Shown here piece by piece: positions 29,103 through 41,229 of a stretch of 64,000 nucleotides of DNA. Within the stretch, counting starts at the first letter, position 1. Each line of letters begins with the position of its first letter. The stretch is from Polyodon spathula. Taxonomy: Eukaryota > Chordata > Actinopteri > Acipenseriformes > Polyodontidae. Both the position numbers and the translations under genes were made by a program. Under the pieces are notes generated by a model that was given only the letters and a program-made list of their open reading frames with translations, was not told where the DNA came from and did not search any database. The stretch lies in the NCBI RefSeq assembly GCF_017654505.1, contig NC_054553.1:5416974-5480973 (forward strand). Direction: 5' to 3'.

Positions 29103-29121
29103 GATATATATATATATATAT
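29002..29121. repeat. Compound (TG)n-(TCTG)n-(TA)n microsatellite
   Basis: TG units (about 29002-29012), then about six TCTG units (29011-29034), then a long TA run to about 29099. After a short TAGA break, another TA run ends near 29121. Confidence 0.95.
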
Positions 29122-30888
29122 TGGATATGGGGGTATATAATAGCTAGCTAAGATTTTAGCTTTTACAAGTCTTTGGAGGTGGGGGTAGGGAAAGCTTAGC
29201 TAAAGATTTAAGCTTTTATGAAGTCAAAATTGCACAGTGGAGCAAAAATTAGGATTCATTACAGGGATTTTCATGTTTGAGCCTAATAAATGTAAATTAT
29301 ATTTTGAAAATATATACAGTATGTATGTTATTTTATAGTGATAGATATATGTATTTAAAAAAAAAAAAAGAAATTAGGAATTCAATCTGAGATACCAGCT
29401 TTGTACTTCTTTTCTAATAGTGTTGCTATCCCACTGTGACAAATGTCTCATTTAACAGAGGTGTCTTGCAGGGAGCAGCAGCAGTTAGTAAGAGTTTCAG
29501 ATTTACAGCAGCTGCGTTGTAGTAGCTACATTTTCCAAGAAAATAATTGTGTAGACAAAGGGTGAGTTTGATACCTATTATTGAACACTTATTGTAGGTC
29601 ACCTTTGATACCAGATCACACATTTCCCCCTTAAGTGAACACCTAAATACCTGAGTGGCCTTTTTTGAGAAAGAAAAATACAACTGTTAATGTTACAAAA
29701 CTAGTTGCCAATAAGGTTAATATATTTAGTTATTTGCTATTTTGTGACGTAAAGCATTGACATTGCCCTAAATTCCAATAAGAAATCTCCTTCTGCAAAC
29801 AAGCAGTGCTTCAGCAAGTAAGCAGCAGAAAATCAAGCTTTCGTTCTTGGTTATTCAGATCACAAGATTTAGTCTCGACCGAAATATATTTTCCTCTCCT
29901 TTTGATTGATCACAAATCCTGTTTTCATCCTTGCTTCTAATAATAACATATCTACATTGCAAAACAATCACCACTACATTAATGAGCATCTTTGCTTTAA
30001 GTCTTTGAGATGACACGGATTGCATGGGCATGTTGGCTGAATGACCCTATCACACTAATTGAAATAAATACTTAGAAGAATATTGTTTTAATATGCAAGT
30101 GCCAATAGTACTAAAGCTGTGCAGTAATTTCAAGCATGTGCTATCATTTGCATTGATCCTTACAGACACTGCAAGATCGTTTGAAGTTCTGACATGAAAA
30201 GATTATTTGAATACTCTAGGAAAGGGGTCTTGAGCCTCACACTAATAGCTGATTATAGCCAGATTAATGAACAAGACCCAAAACCTAGTCGCAAGATCAG
30301 TACTCCATAATTGTTTATTCTTCATATTACTTTAATGACAACAGAATTGCACCATGGTAGTTTTGGTTCCATTTCAAGACTGATTCATTTGCTTAAAAAA
30401 AATACAGTACATGAAGATTTGCTTTATTGCTTGGCCACAGTGCATTACAGCAGGTCTTATAGAATTTCACTTTGAAGCTATGATTAACAATACTGCAGTA
30501 TGTCGTTTGGCTAAATATTAAGTTTCTAATCGATAAAATCAACCCTAAAAACTGTAGATTTGTCTTTGGACTTTTAGCCAGTACTTCTCCCAGCATTTGG
30601 CTAGATATACAATAGGCCAGATATACAATCTGCTGTCAAAAGAGACAGCAGGTTTTAATGGGTAAGAGTTAACTTGGGTAAGAAATCAAGTTAATGTTTA
30701 TGAACTCATTCTAGGCATGCACATAATCTGTATTTTGTTATTGCTTTACATCCTCATATACAGTACAGTTTAAATCCATAGTACAGTAGAAACATTAACT
30801 GTATTCTCCATCACTCGCCTCATCTGGCTAGTATCGATTCCATATGCTGCCTGCCTTTCTCAATGTGATTATCTTTCTCCTTCTCTAG

Positions 30889-31013
30889 TCTCTGCCCAGA
30901 TCCTGAAGGCCAGTCTCGACACCATGGAGCGACAAATCCAGCGCCTGGAGAATGACATCAAAAACTTCCCCAATAATGACAACGATCCTGATAAGTTTGT
31001 TCAAAAGATGGCT
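30889..31013 (+). CDS. DIAPH2: DIAPH2-like formin, FH2-domain exon A
   Basis: This internal exon encodes part of the C-terminal end of the FH2 domain of a diaphanous-related formin. Such proteins nucleate and elongate unbranched actin filaments under Rho GTPase control in the cytoplasm. After two bases that finish a split codon, 41 codons read SAQILKASLDTMERQIQRLE then NDIKNFPNNDNDPDKFVQKMA. The helix followed by (D/E)KFVxKM is typical of mDia-family FH2 domains. The acceptor is a pyrimidine tract ending TTCTCTAG at 30888. The 3' edge is set at GCT, directly before ATATCCTTT, because joining there to exon B gives KFVQKMA-GFSKYSREQ, matching the family's KFVEKMTSFxKxAREQ. Reading past it runs into a stop within 12 codons. 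GC and codon quality stand out clearly from the intron around it. Assignment to DIAPH2 rather than DIAPH1 or DIAPH3 rests mainly on exon B. Confidence 0.9.
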
Positions 31014-31023
31014 ATATCCTTTC
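31014..31023 (+). promoter_or_regulatory. U12-type AT-AC 5' splice site
   Basis: ATATCCTTTC directly follows codon GCT of exon A and matches the minor-spliceosome AT-AC donor consensus (ATATCCTTY) at every position. No GT at a suitable place would keep the conserved KM(A/T) end of the exon. Confidence 0.92.
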
Positions 31024-34000
31024 TGTGGTGGTTCAGTCTTTCTCCCTAACCCATGGCATTTTAGGAACAATTACAGAGCATGTTTTTTTCAAAGTAACTA
31101 AATATAAGGGACTAAGTAGTGAACATTTAAACTTTGTAGATACTGTAGAACTACTGACAAGGTGCAAATGTCACCTAAAACATGCTGCTTCATAAGCTGA
31201 TGGCAAAGGTTGTTTTGGGTTTCATGGGCTTCCTCGTTGTCTACTTATTCTGTATGCCTTGAGTGAAATAGTTTATATGAACACCTCAAACCCTGCTGTA
31301 GATTTTCAAATTACTTCTTGTCATTGTATCAAATAGAAACCAAAAGTTTGGACAAATAGCGTTAAAGATTACTACTAAATTCAGGGGTTCATGAAAGCTT
31401 CGTAAAACCAAGCAGATTAAAGCGGCTTTCGTGGTGGGACTTCCCATGCATAGATCTTTTTATTATTTTCTGTGCACAAGGTGATGTTCCTGAGCCTAAA
31501 TGTTCGTAAAAGTGACTTCAAGATTTATAATATTTAAGTTGCCAGCTGTCATTTTTTCAAAGGTGGTCATTATAGACGGTTTCTCTTGTACTGTCTTGCT
31601 CTCCTACATGGTTAACAATTGAACATAGTTTATTATTAAAAAGATTGTGTGCGTCCTGAGAGAGGTAAGTGATCACCTTCTTAAATTGGATTTCCTTGAC
31701 CTTTACCTCTTTGAAGACATTTTAAACTCGATGTAGACCACAGTAAGACACCTACAGTGACTGCAAATATACCTTGGTGGATGTGAATGAGGGAATATTG
31801 GGACAAGTTTACGAGCTACGTGTGTTGATGTAATCCATACACAGAGGATCGCTATGTAATAATTATTATTAAACTTTGTTTATTCTATCAGCTCTGTCTT
31901 AGTTACACCATATTTATGTTGTGTTATATTTTGAAGGGTTACATTAAGTGGCTGATGTGCTTGTTTTGAATTGATGATGTCGTTGAAGGGAGATACAAAT
32001 TAGGTGTGATTTTCAAACAGGTGATGTAAACTGTATGTTGAGAATAAAGTGAGGTAGAAACTTGATATGATTAATGTCAGGGATGGGGTTTTCTTGAGTT
32101 GGGTTGTGGCATACAGCAAGCAGAATATGTTCAAGCTCTATACTCTATACAAGCTACCATGGCAACAAGGGCAGGGTTAAGGTTGGGTTCTGAAGTGAAT
32201 ATGAGTCCTGCCACATCATGAAGGAGGCACTATCAGATTAATTGAGGGTTAGGTGCCCCAATTGCCAAACTACACATTGACTCCCTGTGTGGCTGGGAGT
32301 TTTGCTTTTGTGTGCCTTTCATTTTACCCGGCTGTAAAACTGGAAATACAAATGCACAGCTTTGGCAAATAGCTTCTTTACTTTTCTGATGTTCAGTTGT
32401 TCAGCAAGAACAGAGATTAGGTCCCGATGCTTACAACAATTGCAAAAATAAAATAAAAAGAGAATTGAGAAAAAAGTGAAATCACCCTGTCTCTGTTCAT
32501 CTGCATCCAACTAGAACACATGCAGGCATGCAGCTGGTTTGTGGAAATCAGGGCTGTTCAGTTGTGTTAAACCTATCCATTTCCAAGTACCTGTGTGGTG
32601 AAAGAAATTGATATTGGGAGCAAGCTTTTCTTGGTATGAGCCAGAGAAACAGTAGTAGTAAACAAAATAGTTTTTTATTTAATAGTTACTCCTTAGGTTT
32701 ATATAGTTAGATGCTGAAAACAAATTATTATTATTATTATTGGATACACTTCAAAATACAGTTACCAATATTTACAGCATGCACTTAGCATGCTATGAGG
32801 ATGGAACTACATCTATTTAACTAACCTCTTATAAATATAATGTTGTTGTTTGTACCCATGTAACAAGTGTAGGTACGATCTAAACCTTCTTCTAACATTA
32901 TTAGTACTATTTAAATTGTACTTGTAATTGTACTTCAGTCAGTTAATTAAACTGGTTGTGTTAGCTCTGTGTATGTCAAATCTCAGACTGAGATGAAGAG
33001 CAGCCTTATACTGGATAGCCATCTCTGCCTGCAGTGCATTAGTTATTTAATTTGGATGGGCGCATATATATAGTATGGCGCATATATATTAGTTATTTCA
33101 TCTGTGGGCATATATATATATATATATATATGCTCCTTAGTGTCATCCGGCCTTTATGTATCTATATTGTGTTTATGAACATAGCTGGTATGTAATATAT
33201 AATTTAGCGATACTCTTTATTAAGTGACATGGCCCATGTGGGCTTGTATTAGTTCAGGGACTGACTCATATGGGAGTAAAGAAGTTTGGAGCCCTGGAAT
33301 ACCTACCTTTGAGGTGATGGATGAGTTGGCTTGTCTCATTCGTCTCCATGCAATAATCTTTGATATTCTGCTTAACTTGTCATTTCCCATGGGCCTGGTA
33401 ACCCCTGAGGGTCTCTTTGGATTGGAAGTGGCTAACAAATTGGGGGTAGCAGGGGTGTAAAGGAGACGCGCTCAGTAGGTTGTCCCCAGTTTCAATCTTG
33501 CCTTGGGGATAATTGACATTTGAACTGAAAAACTCAAGCCGCCAGGATTCTAAACAGCCACATTTATTTTGTCAGTGGATTCATATAAATATTGTATTCC
33601 AGAGGGTAATATTAAATTTAATCCAACTTAACTCGATTCTGGTTTGAAGAAGTAGTTTATTAAAATTAGCACGAGCAGCTACTTGACTTAAAATTCCCAC
33701 TTTATTAAGGAGTCTACCTACAGAATGGATCCTAAGGAAGGCTTCTGATGGAAGGAGAAAACGTTCTTTAAATGGACAGTGCCAAGACTTCTTTGTTTTT
33801 TGTTTCAAATATGATTAGAGGGGAATAAAAACCTTCATAAAGAATGATTCAGGTTGTCAATGCAGGTACTGATTGTTTTAGAAGGAGAAAGTCTAAGGAT
33901 GTCGAACATTAATCATTTTAACAAACATGAAGTCAGTTCTCTGGTTCACATAATTAAAGGTAACCCTCCCTCCCCTCCCCTTCTTCAACAGCCTTTATTC

Positions 34001-34486
34001 TCAGCTGTTTCAGTAAATAGTGTCTACCCAGCAGAGCACTGAGAAGACAAATCTGCCATCTGAGAATTGAAGAGAAATACAGCTGTGTGCTGTCGCAGAG
34101 AGACTGCCACCGAAAGAAAGAAGAGCGATGTGTAACAATGTATCTCTCTTTCCAGGAAAAAAAAAAGATTGCTTCAGTCCGGATAGAGTGTAGTTATTAC
34201 AAAACAATCAATCAGGTTATCTATCGATCAGTCGTTACGTTCGGGAAAAGGAGAAAAGAAAAAAAGAATACATTTATGACTTCTATAACGAGCAGTGCTG
34301 AAATATTTTTGAAGTAACTTCTCGTGCTGTCAGAACTCTACAGTGGAAGAGAGATCAGTAAAACACATAAGATGAAACTAATTAAACCGTGCCGCGTCGG
34401 TTCAGTGTGTTGGAAATAATTCCACAAGGTATGGCTTTCACAGGTAGGGCAGGTAGAAAGGAAAATGAGATCCTTCATTCAGACAA

Positions 34487-34530
<44 letters not shown>
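34487..34530. repeat. (TA)n-(CA)n microsatellite
   Basis: About seven TA units followed by about fifteen AC units. Confidence 0.95.
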
Positions 34531-34533
<3 letters not shown>

Positions 34534-34870
34534 TTGCTACTTTTATTAAATGCCTGTTTCAACATTTTGATTTCAGTACCTTTTAAAGCATGATGCAGCA
34601 CTACTGCATAAACACATCAATAAAAACAAAAAAATAACAATTGCTGTGTCTGCAGGTGCACCCTACCCCATGAGATCATGACCATATTCTACTTCTGTCA
34701 CAATGCCTAAAGGGCCTTCCTTGAAAAGTAAAAGCCATGTAAACTTTCTGAAAAGTAGATTTTCAATAATGAGTCTTTGGGGTTAATACGTCCTGATTGT
34801 GTCAGTAATAAAGGCATGGTACACTTCTCTGCCAGGAGAACCAAGTCAAGTGAAATTATAGTGAGTAGAG

Positions 34871-35208
34871 CAGGGGTGGCCAACCCTTCTCCCTGGAGAG
34901 CCACAATCCAGCAGGTTTCATAGGTAACCCTCAAATTATCAATTTCTGTAGAATGTAAGCTGCAAGTTAATTGTTCAATTAAATCAGGAGGGGTCAGCTC
35001 TGGTCCATGAGAGTTGCAGGGTGTTCAGGTTTTTGTTCCAAATTATTTCTAAATTACATAATTGAACCAAATTACTACATCAATTGAAAACAATACTGCC
35101 TAATTAGTCAAAATGAAATTGTTCCAAGTCTTTACAAATTGATGATTAAGGGTTATCTATAAAACCTGCTGGACTGTGGCTCTCCAAGACTAGAGTTGGC
35201 CACCTGTG
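34871..35208. mobile_element. hAT-type MITE, composite
   Basis: The outer ends are long inverted repeats. The left reads CAGGGGTGGCCAACCCTTCT and on through GGAGAGCCACAATCCAGCAG. The right, inverted, reads CAGGTGGCCAACTCTAGTCT and on through GGAGAGCCACAGTCCAGCAG. Flanks GAGTAGAG (34863-34870) and GTGTAGAG (35209-35216) match at 7 of 8 bases, which would be a slightly decayed hAT-size target duplication. A second internal terminus starts near 34987 (GAGGGGTCAGCTCTGGTCC, then GAGAGTTGCAGGGTGTTCAG), like the left end of the copy at 14519. The element therefore looks like one copy joined to, or inserted in, a partial one. No coding capacity. Confidence 0.75.
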
Positions 35209-35659
35209 GTGTAGAGTATGACTTAACAGAGAGGTAAATGACCCCCAGGTATCTAGAACTGAACTCTGTTATTCAACATGAAATATTTAAAGTCATAATC
35301 CACTCAGTACAACTTTGATTAGGAGAGGACTTTGGAAAAAAGGGTCTGTACATTATATTGAAAAGATTGTCAGCCAAAACATGTGCACAAATCTTTCAGA
35401 AAGTAATACCCAGTATTTAAAACACTGTATATGTATATGGACATGTATGTATAGGTTCTCCACTATATATTTCACATTGGTATTACCGTCTCGGACTAGC
35501 AAATCTCAAATTTTCCTACAAACTTGTGTTAACAGTGTATATGTATTGTAAGAATATGAAAAAATAAATGTCGTGCCATGTTTAGCAATGCAATTCCATC
35601 TCAGAGCTCTGACAAGAAGAAATACTTTGGTACATTGTATTTCTCCATGCGATTACTGA

Positions 35660-35662
<3 letters not shown>

Positions 35663-35734
<72 letters not shown>
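35663..35734. repeat. (TA)n microsatellite
   Basis: About 36 uninterrupted TA units. They produce spurious Tyr-Ile frames on both strands. Confidence 0.97.
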
Positions 35735-35739
<5 letters not shown>

Positions 35740-36914
35740 GGGAACTTGTGCAAAATAAATCATTTGTATATGATTTATCAGTGCAAAAAAAAAAGAGTGT
35801 ATTTTGTTTTTTTTCTGAAATTTCAAAATAGGAAAATCATGACTCGCTGGGAAAGGGTAAGATGCTCCAGCGGGGAGCATATTAAAATGCTGGCTGAACT
35901 GGCACAGAAAGACCCATGCAGTAAAGAGTTATACAGAAATATAATGAGAGAGGGATAGGGCTTGAGGCAGTAGAATCAGTGTGAAAGCTAGCATGGAAAT
36001 GTATAATTGACCAGTTTATTAAAACCTGTGTTGGGCACTTTCAGACCGTAATAGAAATTCATGCTGATTTATTTTACAGTTTTATGCAGAAATGCATTTC
36101 ATGAGCTTTTTAATTTGCTAGAATTCAGGCTTTGTTTAACAGCAAGCTTTTTCCCTGCATTTTAATTATATGGGAACTGGCGAGTTCACGTATGTGTGTT
36201 TTTGTGGGGTTGGTTAGAGGTTATGGACAAAGATATCTCTGGGGCTAGATCATTTAAAAGAAATACAGTAAGACTAAAATCCTGGTTTTGATCTCACTTA
36301 AGCTGTTCATTATGTGTGGTATATAAGTGGGCAAACCCTACTTTGAAATCTGCTTGCCAGTCTCCCAAATACAACATGCAGTAGTATATTTGACATAATC
36401 AGACTTGTTATTTTCAGAATATGGTTATGTTATATCAAAACCATATACGGCACTACACATTTGCGTTGTTTAATTTTCTCCATTGTGCTCTGTTTTGAAA
36501 CGGTCCCTTCTTGATGACATACCATGTGTTCAAACTAATTGTCTGGTGCATTAGTAATTATTTACTGCACTTGTGAACCACAAGACATTCTAATGAACTA
36601 TTAGTTTACAAAAAGAAAAACTAATTGGATTAAATTAGTGAGTTGACAGCCTTTACCTGTCTGTTGAATGCAGCTTCATAACCCGAGTTCATTCCCATGG
36701 ACATCACTGTCTAGGTTATAGCATTGTTAAGGACAAATGCACATTTTGGATTTTAATTAATTGATTAATTAATAAATTTAGGAGGTATGTTTCTGCTTCA
36801 GGAAGGTCATTATGTGAGAGTAGATCTTCAGTACTTGTTGCTTACTACTTTGGAAACTTTTGTTAAATGTTCCAGAACATGTTGTGACTTTTGTTACATT
36901 CTCACTGCATCAAG

Positions 36915-37018
<104 letters not shown>

Positions 37019-37949
37019 CTTCAAATATCTTCTGAAATTGTTTTGCCTTCAAGTTTCAGACTAACAAAGGTAACTTAATGAATGTTATTTTATTTAGGTT
37101 AGCTGAAGAAAAAGGGGCCCCTCTGTTCTGCAAGTGTGTGTTTATGTATACTGTTTATTTATATTTGCAAATCAGAATTTTTGCTAGCAATAACTTTATT
37201 TTCGATCTAGTGATGCAGCAGACGTAGTTCGGTAGCTGCCTCAAAATACTGCAGATGATAGATTTACAGTACCCTTTTTTTACACACACAAGCCTACTAC
37301 TAACGATTGATAACGCAGTTAATTTACATTTGCTTAACTCAATTACACATAACAATATTGGAAAACGTGCCTCTCTCCCTGTATAGGCAAACAGTGTTTG
37401 TTCACTCATTCTGTTAAACAATATTTATACAACAGTGATGGTACTGGGAACTGGGACGCTAAATCATTTATATATTTTTTGCAAGTTTTAATGTACTAAA
37501 TGTACAGTCAAATAATCATTAACACATGCTGTATAATTAATTACAATGCTCCTTCACCGTGTGTAAATGCATTTTATTACAATAATTCAATTATTAAAAG
37601 AGAAAGCATCTAGAACATGACTTGCACACAGTGGCAGTAACAGCGCGATGAGGGATTACTGGGTAAAGTGCAACGTGCTTGTCTTAGTCGTATTTCCCAT
37701 TTACCCACCCTCGACAATATTTAAAGGAACCTGAACAGAACTTTTTACAGCTGCCCCTTAGCAAGAATTTTTGTGAAACTCAAATAAATTAAGGAAGAAA
37801 AAAGCCCTTGTTGCACCGACAAAACGGCAGAAGAGGGGTTCTAAAATGTACCCAGTAGAAATAATCTCTTTAAGCCAAACTCAAAACTGTGTACCATACA
37901 TTTTCTCAAAGCGATCAGTAATTTGGCTTGCCTCAGACTGTGATAAAAC

Positions 37950-38010
37950 CTTTACCGGCAGTGTTTTAGTGATCTCCGCACAGCAGTGTTATGAGTTCAG
38001 GTCCCACTGA
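37950..38010 (+). repeat. Possible tRNA-derived SINE head
   Basis: TTTTAGTGATCTCCGCACAG is followed by GTGTTATGAGTTCAGGTCCCACT. The second part resembles a decayed pol III B box (GGTTCRANTCC), at about the right distance from the first. There is no clear A box, tail or target duplication, so this is weak. Confidence 0.25.
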
Positions 38011-39399
38011 GGACATTCAACTTCTTTGTCTCTGCAGCACTGGCTCTTGTGTTCATTTGCTGTAGTAATGAAGGAGAGGGGGAAAAAATACTTTTAAATG
38101 GGCATTGTAAAGCCCTTGCTAGTTGCTGGCAGGTTGCGAAGGGCAATTAGCTTTAAGCGCATTCCCTAAACGGGCTATGGTCAGCTTTTAAGCAAGATCT
38201 GATAGACAAGCTCTCAAAAGGATCCAGTGTTGGTATTCTGCCCTAGTTTGTCTCTCACTGCTTTTTCTGATGTGCTAATTTGAATTACTTTAAAGGAAAG
38301 CATTGCCACAGACTTGTGTCTGTGCGTTACAGATGAATAATCAATTGTCACTGGAGTGTCACTGAAAGCTGACTGTGGTCTGTGGGGAGATCTGGAAGTT
38401 GTATTTGAATTATAACTGCCTGCTATTTTTGCATATCATGAAAAAAACAATCCCCAGTACAGAGCTATAGTGAATTAAAAGTGTATTTTTTTTTTTTTTT
38501 AATTAAAATTATTTTTTAATAAGTTCAGATTTGACCCTATATAAGAACAAGCATATTTTGAATATGTTAAATTTGTGTTAGGTGGTTTTATGTTACCTTG
38601 ATCGTTTGAGACAAGTTCTGAATAACGTGTCTTATTGTAATACCATGATTGATGCAAATTTCAGACTCTGCTTTTGTATTTAAAATGATTTTCTTCTTTT
38701 TCTTATCTTGGTCGTCAAAACAATTCTCAACTCACAATCTCCTCTCCGTGCTCTCCATCTTCAGCCGTTCTGTTAGAAAACATGTTGAAACTATAATCAA
38801 ATTATAAGATTCTGATAAAAGGGTTGTTTCGAATGCAGTAAAATGTAGTAACTAATGGTGTCAAATAACTAAACTAACCTAATTGCTTTCTTCTTAGTTT
38901 TAGTGTGTTTTTTTTGTTGATACAAATCTTGGACATGCTGAGAAAAGTTCCAGCCAGTAGCACTGCCCTATAGATTAGCATTGTTCAGGAACAGCAGAAT
39001 GTCATAGACATAGGCAACTACACCACAACCACTGAAGTACTATTGACACAGAGTCTAACTGGGAGAAAGCTTGTACCATATCGCTTCTTTTGATGACTGA
39101 TCTATGTACTGTTTCTGATTTAATTATAATAGCATTGATCCTGTTTTAAGTAGATGTGGCAGGAGACTAAATTGTATCAAACTAAATCGAAGATCATGTT
39201 TATCTCCGCTTAACTTCACAACTACAAAGGATGCTGTTGTGTGAATTTGACTTATATGGGTATTTTTAATGGAAGGATTCTGCAGCACTGTAAGCACTTT
39301 GCACATGATTTGCATACATGAAGTCCACAAAGTCATCAACACTATACATTGTGTGTTCAAGTTTGCCATGACTGTACCTGTTAATGAAAAGAAAAATTA

Positions 39400-39558
39400 A
39401 TTATTATTATTATTATTATTATTATTATTTATTTACTATTATATTTGTTTCTTTCTATTACATTGTTATTGGCTCACCCCTAATTTGTTTTTGTAACTAA
39501 AAGCATCAATGAAACTAAATAACACTAAAAATAACTACTACTACTACTACTACTAATA

Positions 39559-39602
<44 letters not shown>
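39400..39602. repeat. ATT / TAC / TAA trinucleotide repeats
   Basis: (ATT)n at about 39400-39430 and a (CTA)n then (TAA)n tract at about 39533-39602, separated by roughly 100 bases of non-repetitive AT-rich DNA. Confidence 0.9.
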
Positions 39603-39604
<2 letters not shown>

Positions 39605-40966
39605 TAACTGCACATGAGTTGCACACAGAGCAGGAGTTCCACACTGTCAGCACTTTCACATACTGGATGGCTCTTGGTCCCGTGTATGTATAATAGTTCT
39701 GATGTCGGTACAGACCTAGTGTTCTGTTTACCAGCTTGTTTTAAAGGACAAGGATCATGGGTCTGAAGGCCTGCTGTCTGGAACGGATCTCGGCACCTTT
39801 CCTCGCTTTTCATAGGAGATTCCTTCAGTCCAGGGGTGCTGATTTGAAATGCAGTTACTGAAACCATATGGCTGCCAAGTTCTGCCCAGGGCTAGAGATC
39901 ATCCATTGCAGCAGGGCAGCTGATTTAGGCTGAGTGAACAATGAAGATTTTCTGTTTCACCTGGTATGAGACAGCGAGCTGTATGGAAGAAGGGAGCCAT
40001 GCAATTTTAAAGCAGGGCCAGAAAAGTGAAGCATTATAAATCTCCGAAGACTTCTCCTGTGCTACATTTAAATGTTTCACCTCTGTCTCTCCCTGTCTAC
40101 TTTCTGGCTGTAAAGTTTAGAGATGACGAAAAACTATATCAGGTACCGGACGGTCCAGTTCTTGCCGTCACACAGATGAAGTTTCCTAAGCACGGAACGT
40201 GAGGAATTCTGTATGATCTCCATGTAGCAAAACAAAATCCCAGTAGTCAGTAATCATTTCTGTATTTTTTTTCTTGAACGCTGCTGTTGTTGTATCTCTA
40301 TGAACACTACATTAGCTGAATAGGCTTTATTGCCCTGCGTGTGTCAGAACCTTTTAGAAAGCATTATTGTGCTGTAGATTCAGGTTACAGAAGTGAGAGC
40401 AGAAGGCAAGCTGTCAATAGAGATGTAGCAATTCAATTCAGCTGCATCTATTTTTACCAGTGTGAACCGTTGCAGTTTACTGTTTAAAATGATCGTTGCT
40501 GGCTGGTGCTACAATTGATGCACCAATTACTTCTAAAATGGAAAATACAAGTGTACTTAATGTTTTCTGCTGATGAAGTGCTATTTATTCAGCTATGAAT
40601 GGTTAAAATATTCACCAGTGGCGCCATTCATTCTAGTTTATTGCCATGAACTACTGCAGCACACTGTTGAATGTTTCAGGGAGAATTTGCTGATCAAAGG
40701 GCTTAATATCATTAGGAATATGCATTTGGCCTAAAATAAAGTATTAAATGTTCCTTACGTACTTTTATTCAAATTCTGAACTAAACTTTCCCATATCCTG
40801 GCATAGTGAATACGACCTGGGAATAATGCATATCTCTGGTGTGTTTTCTGCTTTTCTTAAGTTTCTTGTTTTGGCATCAGTGCTAGTCCTGGTGTGAGTG
40901 ATCTGTGTGACAAACAGAAAAAAAGTAAACTGAATAATTTGTGCAAAGCAGCATTAGCACCTAGAG

Positions 40967-41229
40967 CAGGGCTTCTCAAAGTCGGTCCTGGGGACCCCCT
41001 GTGGCTGCTGGTTTTCGTTCCAACTGAGCTCAGTTACTTAACTAGACCCTTAATTGAACCGATAATTTGCTTAATTAGACCTTTTTACTTGTTTTCACCT
41101 CTTGAACAGTTGCATATTTCAAGTTAGCTATAACATTTGATAAGTAACTTGAACTCTAACTATTTAAGTGGTGAAAACAAGTAAAAAGCAGCCACATGGG
41201 TTCCCCAGGACCGAGTTTGAGAAGCTCTG
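40967..41229. mobile_element. hAT-type MITE with 8-bp target duplication
   Basis: A complete 263-bp non-autonomous element. Ends are CAGGGCTTCTCAAA and, inverted, CAGAGCTTCTCAAA. Both continue into CTCGGTCCTGGGGA-like sequence (GTCGGTCCTGGGGACC against CTCGGTCCTGGGGAAC). Inner inverted segments also pair: TTTTTACTTGTTTTCACC near 41081 against GGTGAAAACAAGTAAAAAG near 41170. Identical 8-bp direct repeats ACCTAGAG flank it (40959-40966 and 41230-41237), the target-site size of the hAT superfamily. It has no coding capacity, so a hAT transposase encoded elsewhere must have moved it. It lies inside the U12 intron. Confidence 0.9.

Larger units (their letters stand above)
1..30888 (+). other. Intron of the DIAPH2-like gene (3' part)
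   Basis: This stretch upstream of exon A is read as intron because the exon starts directly after a pyrimidine-rich tract ending in TTCTCTAG at 30881-30888, a normal U2-type acceptor. The upstream exon must end one base into a codon, since exon A starts with the last two bases of one. I found no other coding exon here: open frames are short, carry no recognisable domain, and several lie in repeats. The stretch is mostly unique-looking AT-rich sequence with the repeats listed separately. Conserved regulatory elements may be present, but a single sequence cannot show them. Confidence 0.75.

Noticed and set aside
31014..31049. Reading exon A straight on past 31013 as an alternative C-terminal end of the protein.
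   Set aside because: It gives only ISFLWWFSLSP before a stop, with no family resemblance, and destroys the FH2 domain; intron retention could produce it but nothing supports that.
33220..33460. Frames of 72-78 codons on both strands in a slightly GC-richer patch.
   Set aside because: The translated sequence resembles no family I know. It might be part of an old mobile element, but no termini or motifs support it.
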